This document shows, in pieces, positions 35,932 to 45,078 of a DNA stretch of 64,000 nucleotides; the first letter of the stretch is position 1; the number at the start of each line of letters is the position of its first letter. The stretch covers positions 1-64,000 of the forward strand of contig LFLB01000003.1 of assembly GCA_001543005.1 (NCBI GenBank), read 5' to 3'. The notes beneath the pieces were generated by a model. The model ran no database searches and was not told the origin of the DNA. It saw only the letters and a program-made list of their open reading frames with translations. This stretch comes from Candidatus Spongiihabitans thiooxidans. GTDB lineage: Bacteria > Pseudomonadota > Gammaproteobacteria > Arenicellales > Poriferihabitantaceae. The position numbers and the translations under genes are program-made.

Positions 35932-35972
35932 ACTTGGTGGTCTCGTTTGTGGTCGCGTTTAAAAAAGGGCGT

Positions 35973-37232
35973 TTAAAAAATAGCACCGTCGATAACAAGG
36001 TTTAGCGGAGGTGCGGCCTGAGGGCGCAATCGCGCGGCAAGCTCTCTCCCCGCAGCCCAGGTTCCGCCCTGGAGTACTGAACACAGTGGCAGTTGCTTTG
36101 CCGAAAGTTTCAGTGTTGCGCGCAAGTCGACTGCGAGTCGATCAAGCATGTACACCGTCAATGCTCGCCACTCCACTACTGCCTCGGAATCCAGGGTTAA
36201 CCTAGAATGCAATAAACTTTGATCCAATGGCTGCAAGGAACCGGTATCTATAAACAATCCACCGTTACGATATTCCGCCAACCCGGTCAATCCATCCAGA
36301 TTAACCATCTTGATACCAGCCCATTGTAGTGGCTCGATCAAGGAATAGGTTAACCACTGGGACAGTTTGTGAAATGGAATTATACCATCGGTTTCATCGT
36401 CGGTAGTAAGCTGCGAATGGTAACCACAGTCCCCCAGGTTCAGCCGTTCGTGGCCCTGGTGAATATAATAACCGTTCGGCCAGATTGCGCCAAAGCGTTT
36501 TAAGACTATAGCCAGTACCTGAGTGGCATCAACAGAAATCTTCCCATGAAAAGACCTTTTGGAAACCGCCAAACATTCATCAATCAAATTACCGGGCCGA
36601 CCGTATAGTTGCTGATCGGTTCTGTACTTTTCCAGAATGGATGCCAATCTTTGAAGCAGGGAAAATCTCCCGTCAATGCCTAACAGAGGGTTTTTGCACG
36701 AATGTTGAAAGGTGCTGGCCAGTTTTTTTTTGGTCAGCAATTTCAAACTATCGGCATCCATAATCCATCCTTTCACATGTTCAAATCTTGCGATATGTTT
36801 AAAGAACAATTCGATGCTGGCTGCTGCCAGCCCTTCCGATCTGGATAGTAATTTTCCGGTTACCGGGTCTTTAAACACCCAGTCTCCTCCTGCCCCAGCA
36901 TCCAGCAACACGCTCAAGAATACCAGATCAACTGCCGAACGGGCCAGTTCAATTTTTTTGCCATTAAAATTTTGTGTGTAATATTGCCACAGATCGGTTT
37001 CCTCAATTTCAAAATGACGCCACCGGCTATGGCAAGGGATCTTCAGGTCAGGATAATTTTTTAAGCAGGTATTTCCGACCAGCTTCACGCATCGCCGAAA
37101 GTTGACTTCATTGATAGAAAACCAATTGGCTCGGCCCACAATGGCGAGTTCACCGATCCGTCGACAGCGCTCTCGAACTGCGCTTGCCGAAAGTAGCGAC
37201 TCAAATACTCCGAAATCTTGTGTAGACAACAC
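35973..37232 (-). CDS. URC4/Urg3-family protein (DUF1688), uracil catabolism
   Basis: This is a homologue of yeast URC4, a protein needed for uracil breakdown by the URC route, whose reaction is not settled as far as I know. Recognisable stretches are SVLLDAGAGGDWVFKDP, LSRSEGLAAASIELF, RPGNLIDECL and LPLCSVLQGGTWAAGRE. The 419 residues match the family. It lies 8 bases downstream of the URC1 homologue and in the same direction, the association that led to naming of the pathway. The stop codon falls in a 14-bp direct duplication (GCGTTTAAAAAA at 35955 and 35969). Confidence 0.9.
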   Translation of the reverse strand: MLSTQDFGVFESLLSASAVRERCRRIGELAIVGRANWFSINEVNFRRCVKLVGNTCLKNYPDLKIPCHSRWRHFEIEETDLWQYYTQNFNGKKIELARSAVDLVFLSVLLDAGAGGDWVFKDPVTGKLLSRSEGLAAASIELFFKHIARFEHVKGWIMDADSLKLLTKKKLASTFQHSCKNPLLGIDGRFSLLQRLASILEKYRTDQQLYGRPGNLIDECLAVSKRSFHGKISVDATQVLAIVLKRFGAIWPNGYYIHQGHERLNLGDCGYHSQLTTDDETDGIIPFHKLSQWLTYSLIEPLQWAGIKMVNLDGLTGLAEYRNGGLFIDTGSLQPLDQSLLHSRLTLDSEAVVEWRALTVYMLDRLAVDLRATLKLSAKQLPLCSVLQGGTWAAGRELAARLRPQAAPPLNLVIDGAIF

Positions 37233-37240
37233 TTGCTTAC

Positions 37241-38494
37241 TCAGTATTCTTCCAGGCTTCTGCCGTGAGTTTCTTTGAGATCGTCCTCTGAAGGCACATC
37301 ACCATCAGTAAAATAACCCGCAGCTTTCTTTGCCTCCATTTCGACTTTTGCATCCGAGGGAATGCTGTCTTCGGGAATGGCTATTCTATGCACGATTTTG
37401 ATACCTTGGCCAACGATGGCATCATACTTCATATTGCTCATGGAGATGAAGCGGTCGATACGGGTTACCCCCAGCCAGTTTAAAACATCCGGCATCAATT
37501 CCTGAAAGCGCATATCCTGGACTCCAGCGACACACTCGGTACGCTCAAAATAATGTTCCGCGGTATCCCCGCCCTCCTGACGCTTGCGTGCGTTGTAAAC
37601 CAAAAACTTGGTCACTTCGCCGAGCGCTCTGCCTTCTTTTCGATTGTAAATAATTAATCCTGCACCGCCCTTCTGGGCTGTTTCGATGGCATCTTCGATG
37701 CCGTATACAAGGTAGGGTCGGCAGGTGCAGATATCCGACCCAAACACATCGGAGCCATTACATTCGTCATGGACTCGGCAGGAAAGTTCGCGCGCGGGGT
37801 CGATAATGCCTTCAAAATCTCCAAAAATATATACGGTAATCCCACCAATAGGCGGGAGAAAAATATGAATATCCGGCCGCGTCACAAGTTCTGAAAACAT
37901 GCCCCCAGTTTGCTCAAACAATGAACGCCGTAGAGAATGTTCATCGGTATTAAAGCGCGCAGCAATTCCCGGTAGATACCAAACCGGCTCGATGGCGATC
38001 TTGGTAACATTGACTTCGCCTGTTTCCATCAACACCCGACCATCTGGCAACAGATGTCTACCCTCTGTTCCACTGAAAAACTCAGGCACCGACAATCTGG
38101 CCCGGGTTACTGCGATAGTGGGCCTGACATCGGTACCCTGTTTAATGTGATCACTAAATACCTGGCCGACCACGTGGCCCCAGGGATCTATGGAGACAAT
38201 CTTTGTTGGATCATCCCATTGCGGATAAGGGCCTATTTGAATCGCCGGTGCTGTGTTCGTAAGATCCGGTTTGTGCAATGGGTCAAGGGTTCCGGCAGCT
38301 ACCGCCAGCGCACGGTACACGGCATAGGAGCCCGAATAAGAGCCTATCGCATTCCGATCTCCAGAGCCCGCAGGCGTTGCCACCACGGGCCCGCGTTTTT
38401 TCGGATCCGATGAACCCCATTCAACCGCGACCGGCTTTTGGTCGCCCGTAGGGTGCGAGGTCAAGGTGATGTGTTTTGAAGAATTCGTCCTCAT
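37241..38494 (-). CDS. GTP cyclohydrolase II homologue of the uracil-catabolism type (URC1)
   Basis: The central part carries the RibA zinc site (SCRVHDECNGSDVFGSDICTC in two adjoining parts, with the Cys ligands) and the REGRALG-type segment NRKEGRALGEVTKF. It has an N-terminal extension (VVATPAGSGDRNAIGSYSGSY) and a long C-terminal tail that riboflavin-pathway RibA lacks. With 417 residues and a URC4 homologue next to it, it is best read as the URC1 type, which in yeast is required for uracil ring opening from a nucleotide intermediate. The catalytic metal site is intact. Confidence 0.9.
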   Translation of the reverse strand: MRTNSSKHITLTSHPTGDQKPVAVEWGSSDPKKRGPVVATPAGSGDRNAIGSYSGSYAVYRALAVAAGTLDPLHKPDLTNTAPAIQIGPYPQWDDPTKIVSIDPWGHVVGQVFSDHIKQGTDVRPTIAVTRARLSVPEFFSGTEGRHLLPDGRVLMETGEVNVTKIAIEPVWYLPGIAARFNTDEHSLRRSLFEQTGGMFSELVTRPDIHIFLPPIGGITVYIFGDFEGIIDPARELSCRVHDECNGSDVFGSDICTCRPYLVYGIEDAIETAQKGGAGLIIYNRKEGRALGEVTKFLVYNARKRQEGGDTAEHYFERTECVAGVQDMRFQELMPDVLNWLGVTRIDRFISMSNMKYDAIVGQGIKIVHRIAIPEDSIPSDAKVEMEAKKAAGYFTDGDVPSEDDLKETHGRSLEEY

Positions 38495-38513
38495 AGAATA
38501 TTATACATCGCTA

Positions 38514-39689
38514 TCAGCCTGTCGAAAATGTCGGGGGACAGGTGGGTGAATTGGGGGATACAAATTTAGCCGATTGCTTTGCTGGCACAATGTAAACGCT
38601 TTCCCCCGGCCAGGAAACCCACAATTGTTGACCGGTTTCGAGATTCACATTGCTCAGGTCTTTGTCCAGGTCTTTTTGCTGTTTTTGAATTTTCAGCTCA
38701 GTGCCATTTTCAGTTTCAACCAACAGCGTAACAATCGCACCAATAAACTCTTCGCTGACCAGTTTACAGCGATATTTATTAGACGATGAATCAGCCTCGT
38801 CGGGAGAATCCAGACTGTAGAGATTAAGGCGATCCGCGCTAATCACAATATCAACAGGGTTACCTGTCGCCAAGTCATCATGCCCTGATTGATCTGCAAT
38901 CACAAGCCCGATTTCGGTATCAACATGCAATTTCCGGTTTTCAATCTTACTGATTATGCCGGTCAAAATATTATTCGACCCAACGAATTCGGCAACAAAT
39001 CGGGTCGCCGGTTCACGAAAAACTTGTTTTGGTGTGCCAATTTGTTCGATTAAGCCTTGGCTCATTATGACCACACGATCGGCCATGGCGAAGGCCTCGG
39101 ATTGACTATGAGTAACGTAAACAAATGTTATACCCAATTCTTTCTGTAATCTCGACAACACCCCTTGCATCCGTACCACAAGATTTGCATCCAATGCACT
39201 AAGAGGTTCATCAAGCAACAATACAGGTGGCTCGGTAACCAATGCCCGTGCCAAAGCGACGCGTTGCCGCTGTCCACCGGATAATTGCGCCACTGGTCGA
39301 TTTGCAAATTCCGAAATCTCCATCCGCTCCAGCCATTTCATGGCACGCTGTTTCCTATCATGAGACTGAATACTCCGCATTTTCAAACCGAATTCCACGT
39401 TTTCGACAACATTCAGAAAAGGGAATAATGCCAATGACTGCCAAACCAGTGGTGTATTGCGATCCGATGGTTTTATTTCGTTAATACGTTTTCCCGCGAG
39501 TCGAATTTCACCTTCGCTTGGCGTTTCCAAACCGGCAAGCATGCGTAAGGTAGTGGTCTTGCCACATCCACTTGAACCCATAATCGTCAGGAATTCACCT
39601 TGCTCGATTGAAAAATTCATTTTATCTACTGCGACGGTATCACCGAAGCGCTTGATAACATTCTCGAACACAATCTGAGGTTCAGACAT
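38514..39689 (-). CDS. ABC transporter ATP-binding protein (PotA-like)
   Basis: This subunit powers import through the two permeases upstream. Walker A is GSSGCGKTT, the signature is LSGGQRQR, Walker B is VLLLDEPLSAL, and the switch His is in VTHSQSEA. The C-terminal part is a regulatory TOBE domain (about residues 280-380). At 391 residues it matches the polyamine/iron/thiamine importer group. The ATG at 39689 lies in the last unit of a four-copy 13-bp repeat in which the start context ATGTCTGAAC is duplicated, so several decoy start codons lie just upstream. Confidence 0.92.
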   Translation of the reverse strand: MSEPQIVFENVIKRFGDTVAVDKMNFSIEQGEFLTIMGSSGCGKTTTLRMLAGLETPSEGEIRLAGKRINEIKPSDRNTPLVWQSLALFPFLNVVENVEFGLKMRSIQSHDRKQRAMKWLERMEISEFANRPVAQLSGGQRQRVALARALVTEPPVLLLDEPLSALDANLVVRMQGVLSRLQKELGITFVYVTHSQSEAFAMADRVVIMSQGLIEQIGTPKQVFREPATRFVAEFVGSNNILTGIISKIENRKLHVDTEIGLVIADQSGHDDLATGNPVDIVISADRLNLYSLDSPDEADSSSNKYRCKLVSEEFIGAIVTLLVETENGTELKIQKQQKDLDKDLSNVNLETGQQLWVSWPGESVYIVPAKQSAKFVSPNSPTCPPTFSTG

Positions 39690-39729
39690 GAGGTTCAGAC
39701 ATGGGGTTCAGACATGGGGTTCAGACATG
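39681..39729. repeat. 13-bp tandem repeat at the permease-ATPase junction, 4 copies
   Basis: TTCAGACATG occurs at 39681, 39694, 39707 and 39720. On the minus strand each unit reads ATGTCTGAACCYC. The first (upstream) copy supplies the TGA stop of the permease, and the last supplies the ATG of the ATPase. The copies between them create two out-of-frame ATGs and one in-frame ATG that meets a TGA after six codons. Confidence 0.9.
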
Positions 39730-40548
39730 GGTTGGCTGCTTGGGTGAGCGTAAAATAAAAAATAACTGCGCTATTATGACCAGAGTGATTGAGGTCACAA
39801 ATACGAATGTGCCGATTGCATTAATTTGAGGATCGATATTTCCCTGTAATATCTCAAGGATAATAACCGGGATGGTTTTATTTAATCCAGACACAAACCA
39901 GGCGACGGCAAATTCATCAAAGGAGACCGCCATGGTAAGGCACAACGCGGAAATTATCGCCGACTTGGTAAACGGCACCACAATATTTCTCATCGCCGCC
40001 CACTCGCTGGCACCGAGATTCCAGGCCGCAGATTCCAGATCGGGATCCATTTGCTGTAACCGCAAGCGGATGACTGCCATGGCGAACGGCGCGCACAATA
40101 CAGTGTGGGCAATAACAATAGTCCAAATTTTTCCCGAAATCCCCAGCCTGGAAAACCAGGCCAGCATCGCTAAAGCCAAAATAATCAACGGTATTGTTGG
40201 CGGTAGCAACGCTAAAACCAGATAACTGTTTTTGCCACGAAATTGATAACGAAAATCCGTGTAAGCGGTGCAAAAACCAATCAAGGTTGCGAGAATGCTG
40301 GTGCTGATGGCAACCACAATACTGGTTTTTGCGGCCTCCCAAACATCCGCGTCGGCATAAATGGTCTGGTACCATTTCCAGGTAAAGGATCCGAGTGGAA
40401 TTGTGGGAAAACGCTCAGAATTGAAAGAGAAAATGATGCTGGTTACGATGGGGGTGAAGATGAAGAAAAAAACCAGGGCCAGATAGCCGAGCAGCAATAA
40501 ACGTATGACGCGGTCCGCGTTTATTCTGAGGTGCATTATGAGGTTCAT
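39721..40548 (-). CDS. ABC transporter permease (PotC-like)
   Basis: This inner-membrane subunit has six predicted helices (about residues 15-36, 70-95, 105-125, 135-155, 190-212 and 240-262). The EAA loop that docks with the ATPase is recognisable as ESAAWNLGASEWAAMRNIVVP, given here with its E-A-A and G positions at about residues 177-197. The 275 residues and its position between the first permease and the ATPase fit PotC. The ligand is not evident; the cluster suggests a nucleobase or a breakdown intermediate. Confidence 0.9.
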   Translation of the reverse strand: MNLIMHLRINADRVIRLLLLGYLALVFFFIFTPIVTSIIFSFNSERFPTIPLGSFTWKWYQTIYADADVWEAAKTSIVVAISTSILATLIGFCTAYTDFRYQFRGKNSYLVLALLPPTIPLIILALAMLAWFSRLGISGKIWTIVIAHTVLCAPFAMAVIRLRLQQMDPDLESAAWNLGASEWAAMRNIVVPFTKSAIISALCLTMAVSFDEFAVAWFVSGLNKTIPVIILEILQGNIDPQINAIGTFVFVTSITLVIIAQLFFILRSPKQPTHV

Positions 40549-40556
40549 AATTCCGC

Positions 40557-41417
40557 TTAGGTTTTCTTGCTATAAGCCAGCTTTATTGCGGTAAACGCCA
40601 CAATCATCAGTGTTGTTGTCATCATCACGGCGACCACGGCTGCTCTTGGCCATTGCTGGCCCGATTTGGTGGTATCGATAATCAATATCGATAAGGTTGG
40701 CGGCTTCGATCCACCTAAATAATACGGCGCGACAAAATCTCCGAAAGACAAAATAAAACAAAAAACCGCGCCGATGATCAAGCCTACTTTTGCAGACGGG
40801 ATGATTACTTTGCATATTACCTGGAATCGCCCGGCCCCCAGGTTTTGAGCGGCTTCAATAAGATTTTTATCCACATTCGCCATGGATAAAGTCTGCAAAA
40901 TAATCACCAATGGCAACGTCAGCGTCATATAACCCACCATAGTCCCAAATCGGGTGTTGAGCATGGTATAAGGCCCCAGGCCGATGTAGCCCAGAATATT
41001 GTTTATGACGCCGGATTCGGCAAGAATCACATACCACGAGAATGTTCTTACCAAATAACTGGTAAAAAATGGAATAATCAGAAGAAAAATTATCCAACGG
41101 CGGGTACCGTCAGAAACTTTGAAGGCAAGCCCAAATGCCGCTGGAAAAGCCACGCAGGTGGCGACAATCGTAGCCCATGCCGCCAATGCCAATGTGAAAA
41201 AATACGAATCCCAAAAATACCCTTTGCCGAACATTTTGATCCAGCTTGTCATCTCAAAAGCTTCGACCATGCGGTAGTTTTTCACCAGGAAAAAACTCAT
41301 TGCAATCATGAACAGCAATGGCCCAACGAAAAACAATAACTGCCACACGATTACCGGCAACCGCCAAGTCATGGCGTACCAATCAAATTTTCTCGTTATA
41401 GTAGAACTTTCAGGCAT
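40557..41417 (-). CDS. ABC transporter permease (PotB-like)
   Basis: This is the first permease of the importer, with six hydrophobic segments and an EAA loop (LIEAAQNLGAGRFQVICKVI) before the fifth. A conserved AESGVINNILGYIGLG segment is typical of PotB. The 286 residues match. It overlaps nothing and lies 8 bases upstream of the second permease. The 238 bases upstream (41418-41655) separate it from the binding-protein gene and contain no gene I can support. Confidence 0.9.
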   Translation of the reverse strand: MPESSTITRKFDWYAMTWRLPVIVWQLLFFVGPLLFMIAMSFFLVKNYRMVEAFEMTSWIKMFGKGYFWDSYFFTLALAAWATIVATCVAFPAAFGLAFKVSDGTRRWIIFLLIIPFFTSYLVRTFSWYVILAESGVINNILGYIGLGPYTMLNTRFGTMVGYMTLTLPLVIILQTLSMANVDKNLIEAAQNLGAGRFQVICKVIIPSAKVGLIIGAVFCFILSFGDFVAPYYLGGSKPPTLSILIIDTTKSGQQWPRAAVVAVMMTTTLMIVAFTAIKLAYSKKT

Positions 41418-41655
41418 GGTTCAGGTCATTTCAAAGCGATCCGCGGTCCATAAATATGAACTGTGGACAAGCACCATAACGAAAGAGGTATGGCAAAACC
41501 ATCCGCCTTGCAAAATAACTGTCGTCCCCGACGATGCCCAGTGCGAAAAGATTGCGGATAGAGGCTGCGAACCACCACTCAGGTTTGATGGTTCAGGTTC
41601 AATGAGGGGGCTCAGCCGCCCTCACCCGTAATGACAATAACATCTCAGGAATATC

Positions 41656-42795
41656 TCAGGCGTTTTTGTACTCCGACCAGAAGTCATTCCAGTCTTCCAA
41701 AGTTTGCTGATGCGGGATATCCCGATAATGAATACGACCTTCTTTGATCAGGGTTATCGGGTTGTTGGTTGCGCCCTCAATCTGTCCGGTTCGCTCAGCC
41801 TCGGCCATATTTGTGGCACGCAATGCTTCAACCCCGGAATTGGTTACGCAGAATCCGGGATAAGCAGCCATCTGTGCAGACCGTACCTGACCCGCCGGCG
41901 TTAGCATATATTGGATGAACTTGTTCACGATCTCCGCATGTTGTGAACCCTTGCCAATACAGTATGACTCGGTCCACTGGATTCCGCCTTCTTTTGGCAC
42001 TACCGATGCGACTGGCGCCCCGTCTTTTTCCAAAACACCGGTAATCCAGTCACCAATGCCGCACATTGCCAACATTTCGCCATTTTTCAACGAGCTGAAT
42101 GTGCCGCCGTAGTCAAAAAATCCACCGACTTGGGGCCGTAGGCTCATGGTTGTTTCCTGTACCCCTCCCCATGCACCACCATCAATATCAAACGGACTTG
42201 GATTATTGTTGCCGTTATACAAACTCATCATACCCAAACTTGGCAGATGCCAATCGAAGTGGCCTACCTTGCCGGTCAGTTGCGGCTCCCAGAAACATTG
42301 ATAGCTTTGTGCTTGTTCGGCAGTCACCGCATTCTTATTATAGGAAACCCCCAGATGACCGTAACGCACCATGGTGGAATATAATTTCCCGTCTTTCCAG
42401 TGCCCTGGAAATTGAGTGAAATCATGGTACATGAAATCATCGAAAGGATAATCGTCTGGATTCAACTGTTCGATATAATTTGCGGCATTTAACTGTTGCA
42501 CGAATTCACCGTCAGACAAAATAATGTCATACGTTCCCGGTGGGGATTGAGCTATCAATCCAAGCATATTGTCACCACCAGCATAGTATTTGGCATTGAA
42601 TTTAACATTATTCTGGGCTTCAAATTCCTCCACTATGTCCGGTTCGCCATGTCCATACCAAGCTAACATGTTGATCTCTGCCGCCTGGGCCCGTGCCTTA
42701 TTGGCAGTAAGAATCATCGGCATCGCCAATGCCCCGGTTACGACGGTGGAAGTCTTGATAAAATCTCTTCTGGATAATCGGTTTTTTTTGATCAT
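41656..42795 (-). CDS. ABC transporter substrate-binding protein (PotD-like) with Tat signal
   Basis: This is the periplasmic receptor of the importer. The N-terminus SRRDFIKTSTVVTGALAMP is a twin-arginine signal followed by a hydrophobic stretch and an ARAQA cleavage region near residue 35. The mature part has the extracellular solute-binding (type 2) pattern INMLAWYGHGEPDIVEEFE and GTYDIILSDGEFVQQL. The 379 residues match PotD-like proteins. Tat export suggests folding before secretion. The substrate is unknown. The stop codon lies in an 11-bp duplication (ATCTCAGG at 41642 and 41653). Confidence 0.9.
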   Translation of the reverse strand: MIKKNRLSRRDFIKTSTVVTGALAMPMILTANKARAQAAEINMLAWYGHGEPDIVEEFEAQNNVKFNAKYYAGGDNMLGLIAQSPPGTYDIILSDGEFVQQLNAANYIEQLNPDDYPFDDFMYHDFTQFPGHWKDGKLYSTMVRYGHLGVSYNKNAVTAEQAQSYQCFWEPQLTGKVGHFDWHLPSLGMMSLYNGNNNPSPFDIDGGAWGGVQETTMSLRPQVGGFFDYGGTFSSLKNGEMLAMCGIGDWITGVLEKDGAPVASVVPKEGGIQWTESYCIGKGSQHAEIVNKFIQYMLTPAGQVRSAQMAAYPGFCVTNSGVEALRATNMAEAERTGQIEGATNNPITLIKEGRIHYRDIPHQQTLEDWNDFWSEYKNA

Positions 42796-42863
42796 ACTGG
42801 ACCTCTGTGGATGTCTGTTAAAAGTCGTTTTGAATGTAGTTTGTTGTAAATTATATTGTCAAA

Positions 42864-43508
42864 TTATTGTCGTTCGGATCCGATATCAGGGAAACTGAGT
42901 TCCGGTTTAAAAGTCTTGAAACTGTCCAGTGTTTGGGCGTTGCATTGTACCTGAATTTCAGAACCAGGGACAACACAGGACGCCATTTTATATCGTTTAT
43001 ACATCTGCCTGGTCGCATCATTGTCCTCAATACAAATTGCGGCAATACCCGCGACGATGCCCCCCTGCCGTTCCACTAACTGAATTCCAGCGGTCATGGT
43101 GCCACCGGTCTCAATCCATTGGTCCACCAACAGCACCCGGGTCGCTTTTGCAAACGCAGGCTTGCGCATCTCCATCTGCTGGGTTTGCCCTGAATAGTTG
43201 CTCATCGGCACCACGTCATAATCCACCGGAATCTTGCCGCCCTTGCGTATGGTAAGAAACCCCTTGCCCAGCCGGGTTGCCATACCGGCCCCCAATACAA
43301 ATCCCGCTGCGTCATATCCGGCAACCACATCAACATCCTGTTCACTGAACGGTTCCAATAAATCATCCAGCATGGCATTAAAGGAACGGGCATTGACATA
43401 AGCGGAGGACGGGTCGAGCCAGGCATATTTTTCTCCCCGCGACCTCGGCGCCATCAAACTCAGGTACCAGCGATGGTCTCGATCATTGTGTATATCAATA
43501 TCAGGCAT
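42864..43508 (-). CDS. Phosphoribosyltransferase (adenine-PRT-like) of the uracil-catabolism cluster
   Basis: The type I PRT fold is shown by VDVVAGYDAAGFVLGAGMA, the flexible-loop region LTIRKGGKIPVDYD and the PRPP-binding loop VLLVDQWIETGGTMTAG. The second acidic residue of the PRPP motif (usually D-D or E-D) is Gln here (VDQ), a departure that could lower PRPP binding or mark a subfamily. The 214 residues match. It lies between the substrate-binding protein and a BtpA-like gene. The base it handles cannot be deduced. Confidence 0.82.
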   Translation of the reverse strand: MPDIDIHNDRDHRWYLSLMAPRSRGEKYAWLDPSSAYVNARSFNAMLDDLLEPFSEQDVDVVAGYDAAGFVLGAGMATRLGKGFLTIRKGGKIPVDYDVVPMSNYSGQTQQMEMRKPAFAKATRVLLVDQWIETGGTMTAGIQLVERQGGIVAGIAAICIEDNDATRQMYKRYKMASCVVPGSEIQVQCNAQTLDSFKTFKPELSFPDIGSERQ

Positions 43509-43544
43509 GGTTGCATCTCCAGTTTTCTTGGTCAGTTTGCCGAA

Positions 43545-44288
43545 TCAGTTTTCTTGATCAGCCTTCTCAATCAACCTGCGTAAACGAGATTGATCAATGT
43601 TATAAAAATCGCCCGCAACATTGATTCCAGTCGCCACCAGAATTGCATCTAGGTGATTCGCGTATCCACCAACATTCTGCGCGGTTATCCCCGATGCCAA
43701 TGCCAAAGCACTCTCTCCAACGCCTTCTCTAAAAATTTTTGCTTTCTCGACGCCAGCCTCTTGGCCAGTCGCCACCCCGGAGGTCGTGACCACATCCATC
43801 CATCCGCTCGCGATGGTCGCTGAAATTTGAAAATATTGTTGGTCAACAATCCGCTGCTTTTTAAATGCGGTGCCGCCAAAATACAGACCGCTCCAGCCGC
43901 AATCTTTTTTAATCGCTAATATTTCTGCGGCTTCGGGCTGCTCATCGGCACTGCATTGTTCATCTATTCTGGCATCGTCAGCCCAGTAACCGTCCACAAC
44001 ACACCCCTCTTTCTCCAAATCAGCAAGTATAGGAAACGCTTTCTTGCCGGTCACTGCGAGGAAATTAACCCCCAGCCACACCAACGGATACGCTGATCTA
44101 ACGGAGCGAATAATAGGCAAAAACCGGTCGGCCGCAAAGTCATGGTTGATCAGAAACACCCCGGCCGCCCCTTCGTCCATCGCGATGCCGACATTGCGAC
44201 TGGTTTGCTCATGATCCAGCACATGAATGACTGGCAATACCGCCGGGCCATGTGACCTAAAACACTTTTTAAACTGAAATCTTTTCAA
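43545..44288 (-). CDS. BtpA/SgcQ-family TIM-barrel protein
   Basis: The conserved segments are AVLPVIHVLDHEQTSRNVGI, GVFLINHDFA, GVNFLAVTGKKAF, YFGGTAFKKQ, VVTTSGVATGQEAG and ALASGITAQNVGGYA, the pattern of the BtpA family, whose enzymatic role is not well established. An open frame extends further upstream, but it overlaps the GST gene in another frame; the TTG at 44288, overlapping the GST stop (TTGA) behind AAGGGG, is the natural start and gives 247 residues. A 26-bp direct duplication (CAGTTTTCTTG at 43520 and 43546) touches the stop codon. Confidence 0.82.
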   Translation of the reverse strand: MKRFQFKKCFRSHGPAVLPVIHVLDHEQTSRNVGIAMDEGAAGVFLINHDFAADRFLPIIRSVRSAYPLVWLGVNFLAVTGKKAFPILADLEKEGCVVDGYWADDARIDEQCSADEQPEAAEILAIKKDCGWSGLYFGGTAFKKQRIVDQQYFQISATIASGWMDVVTTSGVATGQEAGVEKAKIFREGVGESALALASGITAQNVGGYANHLDAILVATGINVAGDFYNIDQSRLRRLIEKADQEN

Positions 44289-44935
44289 TTGATGGTAGCC
44301 CCTTGTCCCGGCAACGGAATATCCTTCTGCCCGTCGGGGACGCAGTACCCCCGCTGCACCGCTGGCCGCGCCGCGATCGCCAGATACCATCGTTGAACAT
44401 TTGGGTATTCGCTCAGGTCGATACCCTGCCATTCGAATCTCGAAATCCACGGCCACGAAGCGATGTCGGCGATCGAATATTGGTCCGCCAGGTATTCGTG
44501 ATTTTCAAGCTGCTGGTCGATGACGTCATATAAACGCTGCGCTTCAATGGAATAGCGCCTTGAAGCGTAGTCGCTGACCCCTTTGTTAAACCTAAGAAAA
44601 TGATGCGCCTGCCCGAGCATCGGACCGAGCCCACCCATTTGAAACATCAGCCATTGCATTGCGCGCCAGCGCGCGGCATCGTCGGTCGGCATGAAACGGC
44701 CGCTTTTGTCGGCAAGATACAGCAGGATTGCCCCGGATTCCATCATCGCCATGCCGTTGTCCTGATCGACAATCGCCGGAATTTTATTGTTCGGACTGAT
44801 TTTCAGAAAATCGTCATCGAACTGCTCATGGTTGGTGATGTCGATGGGATGCACCGTGTACGGCATTTCAATTTCCTCCAGCATGATGGAAACCTTTTGC
44901 CCATTGGGCGTGCTCCAAGTGTATAAATCAATCAA
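44285..44935 (-). CDS. Glutathione S-transferase family protein (YfcG/YghU-like)
   Basis: The N-terminal thioredoxin-like domain starts MIDLYTWSTPNGQKVSIM, where STPNG replaces the usual catalytic Ser/Cys site as in Nu-class disulfide-bond reductases, and contains the glutathione loop NNKIPAIVD and MESGAIL. The C-terminal domain is all helical. The 216 residues match. The stop overlaps the TTG of the BtpA-like gene, so it is part of the nucleobase operon. A glutathione-dependent step in the pathway, or detoxification of a reactive aldehyde, is a reasonable inference. Confidence 0.85.
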   Translation of the reverse strand: MIDLYTWSTPNGQKVSIMLEEIEMPYTVHPIDITNHEQFDDDFLKISPNNKIPAIVDQDNGMAMMESGAILLYLADKSGRFMPTDDAARWRAMQWLMFQMGGLGPMLGQAHHFLRFNKGVSDYASRRYSIEAQRLYDVIDQQLENHEYLADQYSIADIASWPWISRFEWQGIDLSEYPNVQRWYLAIAARPAVQRGYCVPDGQKDIPLPGQGATIN

Positions 44936-45049
44936 AGGTAATCCCCAGGGTAATTTTCGAAAGGCTGATCAAGCACTGCTTCGCAATGTTTTCGTGAGCA
45001 TGACTCTAGCAGATTTAGGCTAGTGGCGCTGTTTCACTCGCCCCAATCG

Positions 45050-45078
45050 CAATAAAAGGGGCGTCACCCTTTGCCCCT
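45050..45078 (-). terminator. Intrinsic-terminator-like hairpin at the deaminase stop
   Basis: On the minus strand AGGGGC (45078-45073) and GCCCCT (45062-45057) form a 6-bp GC-rich stem with a 10-base loop, followed by TTTATT. The stem overlaps the stop codon of the deaminase. If it works, the deaminase would be transcribed apart from the GST and the transporter genes; it may be leaky. Confidence 0.45.

Noticed and set aside
43545..44456. BtpA-like protein starting at 44456
   Set aside because: The additional 56 codons lie within the GST gene in another frame and show no BtpA-like sequence; the TTG at 44288 coupled to the GST stop fits.
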